Below, piece by piece: positions 34,057 through 44,524 of a stretch of DNA of 64,000 nt (positions within the stretch are counted from its first letter, which is position 1; each line of letters starts with the position of its first letter). Made by a program: the position numbers and the translations under genes. Under the pieces are notes generated by a model that worked only from the letters and a program-made list of their open reading frames with translations, did not search any database and was not told the origin of the DNA. Source of the DNA: Pseudomonadota bacterium (GTDB lineage: Bacteria; Pseudomonadota; Alphaproteobacteria; Caulobacterales; Caulobacteraceae). Location of the stretch: the NCBI GenBank assembly GCA_023451375.1, contig JAEXZS010000010.1, positions 1 through 64,000 of the forward strand. Reading direction: 5' to 3'.

Positions 34057-35511
34057 ATGTCTGACACGCTCGATCTCGGCGCCCTGCAGAAGCTGCTGGA
34101 GCGCGTGCGCGACCTGAAGGTGGCGTGTGTCGGGGACCTGATGCTGGACCGATACGTCTATGGCGAGGTCAGTCGCATCTCGCCCGAGGCGCCCATCCCG
34201 GTGCTGCGGACGCGTCGCACGACGGCCATGCCGGGCGGGGTTGGCAACGTCGCGCGCAACCTGGCCGCTCTTGGCGGCCTGGCGCGGCTGGGCGCCGTCG
34301 TGGGGGACGACCCCGCCGGCGAGGAGCTCAGGGCCCTGATCGCGGCTGAAGACCGGATCGTCGATTTCATCGCCCGTCCGCGCGGCGCCAGGACCGTCGT
34401 CAAGACGCGCTTCGTCGCCGCCGGCCAGCAGCTGCTCCGGCTGGACGACGAAGCCGCCGCTTCCACCATCGAGAATTCAGACGCCTTTACCAAAGCTTCG
34501 GCGATTCTCCTGTCGGATTACGCCAAGGGCGTCGTTGGCGACGCCCTGATCGCTGCGGCGTTGGCGGCCGCCCGGACGATTGGCGCGCCCGTGATCGTGG
34601 ATCCCAAGGGCCGCGACTTCGCCCGCTACGGCGCCGTCGACGTCATCAAGCCGAACGCCTCCGAGCTGGCGGGCGCCACCGGCCTGCCGGTCGAGAGCGA
34701 TGCGGAGGTCGAGGCGGCGCTGGCGGCCCTGCTGGCGGGCACGACGGCCAAGGCCATCGTCGTCACCCGCGCCGGCAAGGGCATGAGCCTGATGCGGCGG
34801 GACGGGCCGGTCCGGCACTTCCCCGGCCGGGCGCGCGAGGTGTTCGACGTGTCGGGGGCCGGCGACACCGTGCTCGCCTCCCTCGGCCTGGCGCTGGGCG
34901 CGGGCGCATCGCTGGAGACGGCCGTGCAGTTCGCCATCCTGGCCTCTGGCGTGGTGGTCGGAAAGGCGGGCACGGCGGTCGTCACGCCGAACGAGTTGGT
35001 CGAAGCCGAACTGAGCCAGCACGCCGTTGCGGCCCAGGCCAAGGTCACGCCGCTGGACGAGCTGGCGGCCGAGGTCGAGGGCTGGCGACGACAGGGGCTG
35101 AAGGTCGGCTTCACCAACGGCTGCTTCGACATCCTGCACCGGGGCCACGTCGCCTATCTGGCTCAAGCGCGCAGCTGGTGCGACCGGCTGGTCGTGGCGC
35201 TGAACACCGACGCCTCTGTTCGAAGGCTGAAGGGCGAAGGCCGGCCGGTCAACGATCTGGACAGCCGCGCCGTCGTCATCGGCGGCTTGGCCAGCGTGGA
35301 TCGGGTGACCAGCTTCGACGATCCGACGCCGATCGCCCTGATCGAGCGGCTGCGGCCTGACGTGCTCATCAAGGGCTCAGACTACACCCGCGAGGGCGTG
35401 GTCGGCGGCGACCTGGTCGAAAGCTGGGGCGGCGTCGTTCGGCTGGCGGACTTCAAGGACGGCTATTCCACCACGCGCACGATCGAGAAGATGACGGGAG
35501 CCGCCCAATGA
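34057..35511 (+). CDS. hldE: Bifunctional heptose-7-phosphate kinase/heptose-1-phosphate adenylyltransferase
   Basis: HldE performs two steps of ADP-heptose synthesis for the LPS inner core. The 484 residues hold an N-terminal PfkB-type kinase (about 1-330), with VGDLMLDRYVYGEVSRISPEAP, the anion-hole motif DVSGAGDTVLAS and a Lys/Pro-Asn site near IKPNASELAG. The C-terminal nucleotidyltransferase (about 345-480) has FTNGCFDILHRGHVAYL and VNDLDSRAVVIGGL. It lies 18 bases after kdsA and overlaps hldD by four bases. Confidence 0.96.
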   Translation: MSDTLDLGALQKLLERVRDLKVACVGDLMLDRYVYGEVSRISPEAPIPVLRTRRTTAMPGGVGNVARNLAALGGLARLGAVVGDDPAGEELRALIAAEDRIVDFIARPRGARTVVKTRFVAAGQQLLRLDDEAAASTIENSDAFTKASAILLSDYAKGVVGDALIAAALAAARTIGAPVIVDPKGRDFARYGAVDVIKPNASELAGATGLPVESDAEVEAALAALLAGTTAKAIVVTRAGKGMSLMRRDGPVRHFPGRAREVFDVSGAGDTVLASLGLALGAGASLETAVQFAILASGVVVGKAGTAVVTPNELVEAELSQHAVAAQAKVTPLDELAAEVEGWRRQGLKVGFTNGCFDILHRGHVAYLAQARSWCDRLVVALNTDASVRRLKGEGRPVNDLDSRAVVIGGLASVDRVTSFDDPTPIALIERLRPDVLIKGSDYTREGVVGGDLVESWGGVVRLADFKDGYSTTRTIEKMTGAAQ

Positions 35512-36509
35512 CGCCGCGCATGATCGTGGTCACCGGCGGCGCCGGCTTCATCGGCTCCAACATCGTGGCCCGTCTGACAGCCGAGACCGCTTATGACGTG
35601 GTCGTCTGCGACCGGCTGGAAACGGCGGACCTGGCCAAGTGGAAGAACATCGCCAAACATCCGATCGCTGACTTCTGGGCGCCTGGGGAGCTGTTCGAGC
35701 AGCTTGAGCGCCATGCCGATCGCGTCGAGGCCGTGGTCCACATGGGGGCGATCTCGTCGACAACCGAGGCGGACGCCGACCTGATCATTCGCACCAACTT
35801 CAGCCTGTCGCGCGACATCTGGGAATGGTGCGCCTTGCGGGACGCCCGGATGATCTATGCCTCCTCGGCGGCGACCTACGGCGATGGGGAGGCGGGATTC
35901 AACGACGATGACGACGCGGAGTCTCTGTCTCAGCTTAGACCTTTAAACGCCTATGGTTATTCAAAAATGCTGTTTGACCAGTATGCGGCGCGGCAGGCGG
36001 ACAGAGGTCAGGCCCCGCGCCAGTGGGCGGGACTGAAGTTCTTCAACGTCTACGGACCGAACGAGGGTCACAAGGGCGGCATGAAGTCGGTCGTGGCGCA
36101 GATATGGCCCAAGGTGGCGGCGGGCGAGACCGTCAACCTGTTCAGGTCGCACAATCCAGACTACCCCGACGGCGGACAGTTGCGCGACTTCGTCTATGTG
36201 GACGACGTGGTCGACATCATGGAGTGGCTGCTTCAGTCGCCCGAGGTGTCGGGCGTGTTCAACGCCGGCTCCGGCCAGGCGCGGTCCTTCGCCGACCTGG
36301 CGTGTGCGACCTTCGCCGCCGCCGGCAGGGAACCGTCGATCCAGTATGTCGACATGCCCGAGGTCATCCGCGACCGGTACCAGTACTTCACCGAAGCGCG
36401 CATGGATCGCATCCGCGCCGCCGGCTTTCCTGGCCAATCGACGCCGCTGGAGGAGGGGGTGCGCCGCTATGTCCAGCACTTCCTGTCTCAGCCGGATCCT
36501 TATCGCTGA
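35508..36509 (+). CDS. hldD: ADP-L-glycero-D-manno-heptose 6-epimerase
   Basis: HldD converts ADP-D-glycero- to ADP-L-glycero-manno-heptose. The 333-residue SDR enzyme has the nucleotide site VTGGAGFIGSNIVARL at the N-terminus, the catalytic Tyr/Lys in NAYGYSKMLFDQ, and the family runs FFNVYGPNEGHKGGMKSVV and GGQLRDFVYVDDVVD. The start codon overlaps hldE (ATGA). Its stop overlaps the start of the following gene by one base, so all three are probably translated together. Confidence 0.96.
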   Translation: MTPRMIVVTGGAGFIGSNIVARLTAETAYDVVVCDRLETADLAKWKNIAKHPIADFWAPGELFEQLERHADRVEAVVHMGAISSTTEADADLIIRTNFSLSRDIWEWCALRDARMIYASSAATYGDGEAGFNDDDDAESLSQLRPLNAYGYSKMLFDQYAARQADRGQAPRQWAGLKFFNVYGPNEGHKGGMKSVVAQIWPKVAAGETVNLFRSHNPDYPDGGQLRDFVYVDDVVDIMEWLLQSPEVSGVFNAGSGQARSFADLACATFAAAGREPSIQYVDMPEVIRDRYQYFTEARMDRIRAAGFPGQSTPLEEGVRRYVQHFLSQPDPYR

Positions 36510-37609
36510 TGAAGTCCGGGCTGACCTTCCGCCAGTGGGTCGGCTACGCCGGCTTCGCCCTGGTCTTCCTGCTGACCGCCGCCGTCGCGGTATGGCGCGG
36601 AGACATTCTGCGGGCGGGGCTCGATCCGCAGATTCCCTTCCAGACCTATCAGCCGCCGCCCGCGCCCGACTATTCCGATCGTCGCGCCTGGGCTCTGCTG
36701 GATGCGCGGGTCGGCGACGCCGGGCCTGCGGCCGTTTTCTTCGTCCATTCCACCACCTTCGACGGGGGGCGAGACTGGAACGGGCCGGTCGGAGATCCGG
36801 AGGCTGACGCCTATCTGCGTCGCGTCGTGCTGCCGAACTATGCGGCGCCCTTCGCGCGGGCCGGCGCGGTCAGCGCGCCGCACTACCGGCAGGCCAGCCT
36901 CTACACCCGACTGACCCTGCGCGATGATGCCCGCGAGGCGCGCGCCTTCGCTTATCGCGACATCGAGGCCGCCTTCTCCGCCTGGCTGGCCCGCAACCCG
37001 GATGGGCCGATCGTGCTGGCGGGCGTGGAGCAGGGCGCCGATCTGCTGGACCGGCTGATCCGCGAACGGATCGCGCCCGATCCGGATCTGCGCCGACGGT
37101 TGGCGGCGGCGTATCTGATGGACACCCTCATCGCGCGCGAGAACCTGTCGGCCGCCGTGCCTGCCTGTTCCACCCGTCGTCAGGTCGGCTGCATCGTGGC
37201 CTGGTCCGAGGTGGGCGAAGGAGATGACGGCGCGGCGCGACGCCGGCTGCGACGCGCCCTGGTCTGGGATGATAGGGGACGGTTGGTCGACCTGGCCGAC
37301 CGCCCCACCGTCTGCGTCAACCCGGTAACGGGATCGACGGCCGAGGCTGAAGCCCCGGCGCGAATGCATCGCGGCGCCACCAACGCCACCGGGCTGGAGT
37401 GGGGCGCGCGGCCCGCGCTGATCGCCCGCGAGGTCGCCGCCCAGTGCCGCGACGGTCTGCTGCGACATAGTCGCCCCGACCTGGAGTCCTTCCGCGCCTC
37501 CGGCAATTGGGCCGATCGCAGAAAGGCGCGTCCTTACAACCTGTTCTATGGCGATCTTGAGGCCGACGTAGCGGCTCGGCTGGCGGCCTTCGAACAAAGG
37601 GCGACCTGA
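36509..37609 (+). CDS. DUF3089 alpha/beta hydrolase-like protein
   Basis: The 366-residue product has one N-terminal membrane anchor (about 12-30). DUF3089 features follow: AAVFFVHSTTFDGG near residue 78, YAAPFARAGAVSAPHYRQASL near 118, and GPIVLAGVEQGADLL in the place of the nucleophile elbow. There the expected Ser of GHSQG is replaced by Glu (V-E-Q-G). Catalytic activity is therefore doubtful. It overlaps hldD by one base and closes the LPS cluster. Confidence 0.82.
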   Translation: MKSGLTFRQWVGYAGFALVFLLTAAVAVWRGDILRAGLDPQIPFQTYQPPPAPDYSDRRAWALLDARVGDAGPAAVFFVHSTTFDGGRDWNGPVGDPEADAYLRRVVLPNYAAPFARAGAVSAPHYRQASLYTRLTLRDDAREARAFAYRDIEAAFSAWLARNPDGPIVLAGVEQGADLLDRLIRERIAPDPDLRRRLAAAYLMDTLIARENLSAAVPACSTRRQVGCIVAWSEVGEGDDGAARRRLRRALVWDDRGRLVDLADRPTVCVNPVTGSTAEAEAPARMHRGATNATGLEWGARPALIAREVAAQCRDGLLRHSRPDLESFRASGNWADRRKARPYNLFYGDLEADVAARLAAFEQRAT

Positions 37610-37691
37610 GCGAATTCGCCGAACATCGTCCGGTTTCTATGGCGCCGCTCCTTGCGTGCGGTTAGGCTCCGAACCGAGTTAGGAGGACCGG

Positions 37692-38693
37692 ATGGACGTG
37701 ACCACAATCTTCGCCGGCGTCGTGCTGCTGCTGGCTATCGCGCTGCTGTTCAGCGTCATTAAGATCGTGCCCCAGGGCCGCGAGTTCACGATCGAGCGTT
37801 TCGGCAAATACACCAAGACGCTGACGCCCGGCATCGGCTTCCTGACGCCCTTTGTGGAGCGTGTGGGTCGTCGCATGAACATGATGGAGCAGGTTCTTGA
37901 TGTGCCGACTCAGGAAGTCATCACCAAGGACAACGCCATGGTGAAAGTGGACGGCATCGTCTTCATCCAGGTGATGGACGCCGCCAAGGCCGCCTATCGC
38001 GTCGACGACCTGCCCTACGCCATATCCCAGCTCTGCATGACCAACCTGCGGACCGTGGTCGGCTCCATGGAGCTGGATGAGGTGCTGAGCCAGCGCGACA
38101 GCATCAACACCCGCCTGCTGCACGTCATCGACGCGGCGACCGAGCCATGGGGCGTCAAGGTCAACCGCATCGAGATCAAGGACCTGACGCCGCCGACCGA
38201 CATCACCAACGCCATGGCCCGCCAGATGAAGGCCGAGCGCGAGCGCCGCGCCGTCATCACCGAGGCCGACGGCGAGAAGGCGGCCGCCATCGCCAGGGCC
38301 GAGGGCGCCAAACAGGCCGCCATCCTGCAGGCCGAAGGCCGCAAGGAGGCCGCTTTCCGCGACGCCGAGGCGCGCGAACGGGAGGCCGAGGCCGAGGCTC
38401 GCGCCACCGCCATGGTGTCGGAGGCCATCGCCCGCGGCGACGTCAACGCCATCAACTACTTCGTCGCCCAGAAGTATGTGGAGGCCTTCGCCGAACTGGC
38501 TCGCAGCCCACAGCAGCGCACCGTCATCGTGCCCGCCGAGATGGGCGCCCTGGTCGGCACCATCGCGGGGATCGGCGAGATGGTGGGGCTGGCCAAGGGC
38601 CAGCAGCGCGACGGCGCCAATCCGACGCCGCCGTCGACCGCTCCGCGACCGCCCCGACCGCCGGCGGGCGCCGCCGTGCCGCCCACCGCCTGA
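37692..38693 (+). CDS. SPFH/stomatin-like membrane protease-associated protein
   Basis: The 333-residue product begins with one membrane segment and the SPFH domain: [41 protein letters not shown] and [16 protein letters not shown] long Ala/Glu/Arg-rich coiled coil (about 180-235) and a Pro-rich tail follow, as in QmcA and slipins. Such proteins build membrane microdomain cages. AGGAGG precedes the ATG. The next gene encodes the usual NfeD partner. Confidence 0.92.
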   Translation: MDVTTIFAGVVLLLAIALLFSVIKIVPQGREFTIERFGKYTKTLTPGIGFLTPFVERVGRRMNMMEQVLDVPTQEVITKDNAMVKVDGIVFIQVMDAAKAAYRVDDLPYAISQLCMTNLRTVVGSMELDEVLSQRDSINTRLLHVIDAATEPWGVKVNRIEIKDLTPPTDITNAMARQMKAERERRAVITEADGEKAAAIARAEGAKQAAILQAEGRKEAAFRDAEAREREAEAEARATAMVSEAIARGDVNAINYFVAQKYVEAFAELARSPQQRTVIVPAEMGALVGTIAGIGEMVGLAKGQQRDGANPTPPSTAPRPPRPPAGAAVPPTA

Positions 38694-38705
38694 GGAGGCT
38701 GAACC

Positions 38706-39164
38706 ATGACCGCGCTAGCCGAACTCTACGCCGCCCAGCCGTTCTGGATCTGGCTGGCCGTCGGCGTGCTGCTGCTCGCGGTGGAGGCGATGTTCTCCAC
38801 CGAATGGCTGTTGTGGCCGGCGGTGTCCGCCGGCGTGGTCGCGGTGCTGACCGCGGTGGGCTTCCAGCCCGGCCTGCCGGCCGAGGTGGCCATCTTCGCC
38901 CTGCTGACGGTCATCGCGACCATCCTGTCGCGCCGCCTGGTCAGCAAGGCCAACCCGGCCGGCCCGGACGTCAACGACCGCGACAGCCGCCTGGTGGGCC
39001 AACGCGCACGGGTGGTGGAGGCCTTCGTCGGGGGACGGGGGCGGGTCTTCGTCTCCGGCGCCGAATGGTCGGCCGAGATCGAGGGCGAGGCGCCGCCCGC
39101 CGGTCAGGACGTGGTCGTCGACCAAGTCAACGGATCGCTGCTGAGAGTCCGTCGTTCGGCATGA
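38706..39164 (+). CDS. NfeD-like membrane protein
   Basis: The 152-residue product has three hydrophobic segments (FWIWLAVGVLLLAVEAM; LLWPAVSAGVVAVLTAVGF; VAIFALLTVIATIL) followed by an OB-fold domain with VGQRARVVEAFVGGRGRVF and GAEWSAEIEGEAPPAGQDVVV. This is the short NfeD form that pairs with slipin/SPFH proteins in membrane quality control. It starts after GAGGAGG, 12 bases from the SPFH stop. Confidence 0.9.
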   Translation: MTALAELYAAQPFWIWLAVGVLLLAVEAMFSTEWLLWPAVSAGVVAVLTAVGFQPGLPAEVAIFALLTVIATILSRRLVSKANPAGPDVNDRDSRLVGQRARVVEAFVGGRGRVFVSGAEWSAEIEGEAPPAGQDVVVDQVNGSLLRVRRSA

Positions 39165-39173
39165 GCCGACGCA

Positions 39174-39626
39174 TCAACGCCCACGCAGCTCGCTGACGCC
39201 TCGATTGGCCAACGAATCGGCGCGCTCATTCAGCGCGTGGCCCGCGTGGCCCTTGACCCAACGCCAGCGGACGTCGTGCCGCGCGCGGGCAGCATCCAGC
39301 CGCTGCCACAGGTCGGCGTTCTTGACCGGCTTCTTGTCCGCGGTGAGCCACCCGCGCGCCTTCCAGCCGCGCATCCATTCCGTGATGCCCTGCATGACGT
39401 ATTTGCTGTCGGTGTGCAGCTCGACCCTGCACGGCCTCTTCAGCGCCTCCAGCGCCTTGATGGCGGCCATCAGCTCCATGCGGTTGTTGGTGGTGTTCGG
39501 CTCTCCGCCCCACAGTTCCTTCTCGTGGCCGCCGCCGGTCTGGAGCACGGCCCCCCAGCCGCCGGGGCCCGGATTGCCCTTGCAGGCGCCGTCGGTGTGG
39601 ATGATGACGTGATCGGAGGGACTCAT
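39174..39626 (-). CDS. rnhA: Ribonuclease HI
   Basis: RNase HI removes RNA from RNA/DNA hybrids. The 150-residue product has all four catalytic acids in context: Asp in [18 protein letters not shown], Glu in [15 protein letters not shown], Asp in [13 protein letters not shown] and Asp in [14 protein letters not shown]. The trailing [10 protein letters not shown] handle is typical of the E. coli type. It is convergent with the NfeD-like gene and divergent from tatA. Confidence 0.95.
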   Translation of the reverse strand: MSPSDHVIIHTDGACKGNPGPGGWGAVLQTGGGHEKELWGGEPNTTNNRMELMAAIKALEALKRPCRVELHTDSKYVMQGITEWMRGWKARGWLTADKKPVKNADLWQRLDAARARHDVRWRWVKGHAGHALNERADSLANRGVSELRGR

Positions 39627-39736
39627 GGTCGCGCAGACCTACAGCCTCCCTTGGCGCGGGGCCATCACTCGGCCTATATGCAGATCGAAGAATAGTGGAC
39701 GGGATCGATCACCGATCCCCGCGAGGAGAATACGCC

Positions 39737-39955
39737 ATGGGCTCCATGAGCATCTGGCACTGGGCCATCGTCATCGTCGTCGTCGCCCTGCTGTTCGGCG
39801 GCCGCGGCAAGCTGTCCAGCATCATGGGCGACGCGGCCAAGGGCATCCGCGCCTTCAAGGACGGCCTGCGGGACGACGACAAGAAGGATGGTCCCCGCGA
39901 CGGCGTGAGCTCGCTGCCGCGCACCGACGCCGAGAAGGAAGAGATCAAGCGCTGA
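39737..39955 (+). CDS. tatA: Sec-independent translocase subunit TatA
   Basis: TatA forms the pore of twin-arginine export. The 72-residue product has one N-terminal membrane helix ([17 protein letters not shown]), the FGG hinge and the amphipathic helix [20 protein letters not shown], then a charged tail. GAGGAG precedes the ATG at 39737. It heads the operon with tatB and tatC. Confidence 0.93.
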   Translation: MGSMSIWHWAIVIVVVALLFGGRGKLSSIMGDAAKGIRAFKDGLRDDDKKDGPRDGVSSLPRTDAEKEEIKR

Positions 39956-39978
39956 CCGTCGTCTGCAAGGGCTGACGC

Positions 39979-40533
39979 ATGGGCGGGCTTGGCCCCGGTA
40001 TCGGGGGATTTGAATTAGTCGTGGTCGGTCTGGTGGCCCTGCTTGTGGTGGGGCCCAAGGATCTGCCTGTGCTGATGCGTCGCGTGGGCCAGATGGTCGC
40101 CAAGGCGCGCGCCATGGCCAACGAGTTCCGCTCCAGCTTCGACGAGATGGCCCGCCAGTCGGAGCTGGACGACCTGCGCAAGGAGGTCGAGGCGCTGCGC
40201 AGCGGACAGGGGATGTATCCGCTCGGCAAGGAGGCGGAAGACGCCTTCAAGGACATCAACGATGAACTGGCGAAGCCGGTCGAGGCGCTGCCTGCCCCGA
40301 CGGCCGAAGTGCCCGCGATGACACCCACGCCCAGCGAATGGCCCGATACGGTTGCCACTGAGTCCGTCGCCGCGGAGACGGAAGCCAGGCCCAAGATCAA
40401 ACGCCCGGCCTCTAGGCCCGCGACCGCGAAGGCGGTTCCCGCCAAGGCGAAGTCAACCGCCAAGTCCGGCTCCACGCCGAAAACGCCGGCGTCCAAACCT
40501 AAGGTCACGCGCAAGAAGGCGGCGGACCTGTGA
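39979..40533 (+). CDS. tatB: Sec-independent translocase subunit TatB
   Basis: TatB recognises twin-arginine substrates with TatC. The 184-residue product has the short membrane helix FELVVVGLVALLVVGPKDLP, an amphipathic helix with MRRVGQMVAKARAMANEFRS, and a coiled segment. A long Pro/Ala/Lys-rich tail follows, as in alphaproteobacterial TatB. It ends within the tatC start (GTGA overlap). Confidence 0.93.
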   Translation: MGGLGPGIGGFELVVVGLVALLVVGPKDLPVLMRRVGQMVAKARAMANEFRSSFDEMARQSELDDLRKEVEALRSGQGMYPLGKEAEDAFKDINDELAKPVEALPAPTAEVPAMTPTPSEWPDTVATESVAAETEARPKIKRPASRPATAKAVPAKAKSTAKSGSTPKTPASKPKVTRKKAADL

Positions 40534-41414
40534 GCGCGCTCGACCGCGACGAGGCCGAGATCGAGGCGTCCCGCGCGCCCCTGATGGATCACCTGATCGA
40601 GCTCAGGAACCGGCTGCTGATCTGCGTCATCGCCTTCGCGGCCGGCTTCATCCTGTGCTTCGCCTTCTCCGAGCCGCTGTACCTGTTCCTCGTCAAGCCT
40701 TTCGCGGCGGCGGCGGCCTTCCACGCCGCGGTCGGACCCGGCGGCCATGTGTCGCCGATCGACCTGATCCTCGGCACGGCGGGCCTCAAGGCGCTGCCGC
40801 ACATCGACGGCCAGACCATCAACCTGATCTACACCGCGCCGCTCGAGATCCTCTTCACCAAGATGAAGCTGGCAGGCTTCGGCGCTGTCTTCGTGACCTT
40901 CCCGATCCTGGCCTGGCAGTTGTACCGCTTCGTCGCGCCGGGGCTTTATCGCAACGAACGCGGCGCCTTCGCCCCCTTCCTGATCGCCGCGCCGTTGCTG
41001 TTCCTGCTGGGCGCGGCGCTGGTCTATTTCGTCATGCTGCCCTTCGTCATGTGGTTCTCGCTCAGCCAGCAGATCGTGGGCGACGGCGTGCAGGCGAACC
41101 TGCTGCCCAAGGTGTCGGATTATCTGAGCCTGGTGACGGCGCTGCTGTTGGCTTTCGGCCTGTGCTTCCAGCTGCCGGTCGTGATGACCCTGCTGGGGCT
41201 GGCGGGGCTGATCAATTCGAAGCTGATGGCGACCGGCCGCCGCTACGCCATCGTCGCCGTCGTCGTGGTGGCCGCGATCGTCACCCCGCCGGATCCCATC
41301 AGTCAGCTGATGCTGGCCGTGCCCTTGGTCATTCTTTACGAGATTTCCATCTGGTGCGTGCGGCTGATCGAGCTGAGACGCGACAAGGCCGATGCTTTGG
41401 CGGAGGCGGCCTGA
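40530..41414 (+). CDS. tatC: Sec-independent translocase subunit TatC
   Basis: TatC is the main receptor of the Tat system. The 294-residue product starts at a GTG overlapping tatB by four bases. It has the signature PLMDHLIELRNRLLICV at the N-terminus, a periplasmic loop, and six membrane helices including FGAVFVTFPILAWQLYRFVAPGLY and VVAAIVTPPDPISQLMLA. The order tatA-tatB-tatC is standard. Confidence 0.96.
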   Translation: MSALDRDEAEIEASRAPLMDHLIELRNRLLICVIAFAAGFILCFAFSEPLYLFLVKPFAAAAAFHAAVGPGGHVSPIDLILGTAGLKALPHIDGQTINLIYTAPLEILFTKMKLAGFGAVFVTFPILAWQLYRFVAPGLYRNERGAFAPFLIAAPLLFLLGAALVYFVMLPFVMWFSLSQQIVGDGVQANLLPKVSDYLSLVTALLLAFGLCFQLPVVMTLLGLAGLINSKLMATGRRYAIVAVVVVAAIVTPPDPISQLMLAVPLVILYEISIWCVRLIELRRDKADALAEAA

Positions 41415-41466
41415 AGCGCATCGTCGCAGCCGGGAAACCCGCCGGCCCGACATCGTTGATGCTGGG

Positions 41467-42519
41467 ATGTATCGACGTTCGTTTCTCGGCGCCGGCCTGA
41501 GCCTTCCTTTCGTGCAGGGATGCAGCCGGCCTGGCGACCCCCTGCCGCCACTGCCACCGACCCGTGGTCTGGACGCCGCCCTGATGCAGCGCGCCGCCGC
41601 GAGGGCTCAGAGTCTGCCCAAACTGCATGCCATGATCGTGGCTCGCGACGGACAGAGACTGTTCGAGCGCGTCTGGCGCGGCCCTCCGCTGGAGACGCCG
41701 GTCAACGTCAAGTCGGCATCGAAATCGGTCATCGCCGCCCTAGGCGGCATCGCGATCCGGCAGGGCCTGTTCGAAGGCGTCGACCAGCCGATCTCGACGT
41801 TTCTGTCCGATCGCTTTCCCGCCGAGCCTGATCCTCGCCTCGCCGAGGTGACCCTCGGTCATCTGCTGTCGATGCAGGCCGGGCTAGGCTCCACGTCCGG
41901 GCCGAAGTACGGCGCCTGGGTTTCCAGCCGCGATTGGGTTCGTTATGCCCTCGCGCAGCCGTTCGAGGCCGAGCCCGGCGGCCGCATGGTCTATTCCACC
42001 GGTACGTCGCATCTGCTGTCGGCCTGCCTGACCCGCGCCAGCGGCCGCTCGACTCTGGCTCTGGCTCGAAACTGGCTGGGCGCACCGATGGACATGGACA
42101 TCCCGCAGTGGCCCGCCGATCCTCAGGGCGTCTATTTCGGGGGCAACGACATGCGGCTTTCGCCGCTGGACCTGCTGACGTTCGGCGAGGTTTATCGCAA
42201 TGACGGCCTTCATCAGGGGCGGCGTGTCCTGCCCGAAGGCTGGGTCGAGGCGTCGTGGCGGGGCAGGGGGACGTCGCGCTGGAGCGGTAATCCCTACGGC
42301 TACGGCTGGTGGATTCGCCGGTCGGGCCGTCATGAGGTCTTCTTCGCGTGGGGGTACGGCGGCCAGATGGTCTTCGTGGCGCCCGACCTGCGCCTGACGG
42401 TCGTGATGACCTCGGACCCGGCGCCGGCGCAGAGCCGTGACGGCCATGTCGACGCGCTACACGCCCTGCTCGACCAGCATGTCATTGCGGCGGCGGAGCG
42501 GGGACAGGGCGCCGCCTGA
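41467..42519 (+). CDS. Serine hydrolase of the beta-lactamase class C fold, likely Tat lipoprotein
   Basis: From ATG 41467 the product has 350 residues. The N-terminus MYRRSFLGAGLSLPFVQGC combines a twin-arginine motif with a lipobox, suggesting a Tat-exported lipoprotein. The nucleophile motif is Ser83-Ala-Ser-Lys86, and the second motif is YST in MVYSTGTSHLLSA, a common variant of YxN. FFAWGYGGQMVFV supplies the third motif region. It may be an esterase or a peptidase rather than a true beta-lactamase. It follows tatABC, possibly sharing the transcript. Confidence 0.83.
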   Translation: MYRRSFLGAGLSLPFVQGCSRPGDPLPPLPPTRGLDAALMQRAAARAQSLPKLHAMIVARDGQRLFERVWRGPPLETPVNVKSASKSVIAALGGIAIRQGLFEGVDQPISTFLSDRFPAEPDPRLAEVTLGHLLSMQAGLGSTSGPKYGAWVSSRDWVRYALAQPFEAEPGGRMVYSTGTSHLLSACLTRASGRSTLALARNWLGAPMDMDIPQWPADPQGVYFGGNDMRLSPLDLLTFGEVYRNDGLHQGRRVLPEGWVEASWRGRGTSRWSGNPYGYGWWIRRSGRHEVFFAWGYGGQMVFVAPDLRLTVVMTSDPAPAQSRDGHVDALHALLDQHVIAAAERGQGAA

Positions 42520-42527
42520 CACGGAGA

Positions 42528-42557
42528 AGGCGCCGAACGGTCTCCCGCCCGGCGCCT
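42528..42557. terminator. Hairpin between convergent hydrolase and glnA genes
   Basis: AGGCGCCG (42528-42535) and CGGCGCCT (42550-42557) form a perfect 8-bp stem with a 14-base loop. It sits between two converging stop codons, so it could end both transcripts. No long T-run is present. Confidence 0.5.
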
Positions 42558-42578
42558 CCGCTCAGCCTCGGCCGCCGA

Positions 42579-43988
42579 TCAGCAGCTGTAGTACATGTCG
42601 AATTCGACGGGGTGTGGATGCAGTTGCAGGCGCATCACCTCTTCCATCTTCAGCTCGATGTAGGCGTCGATGAAGTCGTCGTCCATCACGCCGCCCTTCT
42701 TGAGGAAGGCGCGGTCCTTGTCGAGGCTCTCCAGAGCCTCGCGCAGCGAGCCGCACACCTCCGGGATCGAGCCGCGCTCTTCCGGCGGCAGGTCGTAGAG
42801 GTTCTTGTCGGCCGGCGCGCCCGGATCGATCCGGTTCTCGATGCCGTCCAGGCCGGCCATCAGCAACGCCACGAAGGTCAGATAGGGGTTGCCCATCGGA
42901 TCGGGGAAGCGGGCTTCCAGGCGCTTGGCCTTCGGCGACGACACGTGCGGGATGCGGATCGACGCCGACCGGTTGCGGGCCGAATAGGCCAGCTTCACCG
43001 GCGCCTCATATCCCGGCACCAGGCGCTTGTAGCTGTTGGTGGTGGAGTTGGCGAAGGCGTTGACGGCCTTGGCGTGCTTGATGATGCCGCCGATGTACCA
43101 CAGGCATTCCTGCGACAGGCCGGCGTACTTGTCGCCCGCGAACTGCGGCTTGCCGTCCTTCCAGATCGACATGTGCACGTGCATGCCCGAGCCGTTGTCG
43201 GCGAACATCGGCTTGGCCATGAAGGTCGCCGACTTGCCATAGGCCGCGGCCACGTTGTGGATCACATACTTGTAGAGCTGCATGCGGTCGGCCATCGTCA
43301 GCAGGTCCGAGAACTTCAGGCCCAGCTCGTGTTGCGCCGGCGCGACTTCATGGTGGTGCTTCTCGGGCTCCAGGCCCAGATCACGCATCACGCCCAGCAT
43401 CTCGCCGCGCAGGTCCTGGCCCGAATCCACCGGATTGACGGGGAAATAGCCGCCCTTGGCGCCCGGGCGGTGACCCATGTTGCCTTCAGTGTATTCGGCG
43501 TTGGTGTTCGCCGGCAATTCGGTCGAGTCGTACGAATAGGACGTGTTGTGCGCCTGGGTCGACCAGCGCACGTCATCGAAGATGAAGAACTCGGCCTCGG
43601 GACCGAAGAAGACGGTGTCGCCCACACCCGACGACTGCACATAGGACAGGGCCTTCTTGGCCATGGAGCGGCTGTCACGATTGTAGGGCTCGTTGGTGTC
43701 CGGGTTCAGCACGTCGCAGAACAGGAACATCGTCGTCTGCTGGTAGAATGGATCGATATAGGCCGTGGACAGGTCCGGCTTCAGCAGCATGTCGGACTCG
43801 TTGATCGCCTTCCAGCCGGCGATGGACGAGCCGTCGAACATCGTGCCTTCTTCGAGGAAATCCTCGTCGACCAGGTCGATGTCGAACGTGACGTGCTGCA
43901 GCTTGCCACGCGTGTCGGTGAAGCGAACGTCGACGTACTTGACGTCCTTGTCCTTGATCTCCTTCAAGATCTTGTCTGCGGCGCTCAT
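42579..43988 (-). CDS. glnA: Glutamine synthetase type I
   Basis: GlnA makes glutamine from glutamate, ammonia and ATP. The 469-residue product has the type I landmarks [69 protein letters not shown] and the adenylylation tyrosine in [10 protein letters not shown] near residue 397. Adenylylation by GlnE is thus expected. It lies 81 bases after glnB on the same strand, the common arrangement of the nitrogen-control pair. Confidence 0.97.
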   Translation of the reverse strand: MSAADKILKEIKDKDVKYVDVRFTDTRGKLQHVTFDIDLVDEDFLEEGTMFDGSSIAGWKAINESDMLLKPDLSTAYIDPFYQQTTMFLFCDVLNPDTNEPYNRDSRSMAKKALSYVQSSGVGDTVFFGPEAEFFIFDDVRWSTQAHNTSYSYDSTELPANTNAEYTEGNMGHRPGAKGGYFPVNPVDSGQDLRGEMLGVMRDLGLEPEKHHHEVAPAQHELGLKFSDLLTMADRMQLYKYVIHNVAAAYGKSATFMAKPMFADNGSGMHVHMSIWKDGKPQFAGDKYAGLSQECLWYIGGIIKHAKAVNAFANSTTNSYKRLVPGYEAPVKLAYSARNRSASIRIPHVSSPKAKRLEARFPDPMGNPYLTFVALLMAGLDGIENRIDPGAPADKNLYDLPPEERGSIPEVCGSLREALESLDKDRAFLKKGGVMDDDFIDAYIELKMEEVMRLQLHPHPVEFDMYYSC

Positions 43989-44069
43989 TCTCGAAAGTCC
44001 TGTTTTTGGTCGTTGGGGAGGAGCCGGACAGCGACCCGAAGGCCGAGGGCCGGGGAGGGGTACGCGAAC

Positions 44070-44501
<432 letters not shown>

Positions 44502-44524
44502 TCACGGATAAACGGCGAGCGACC

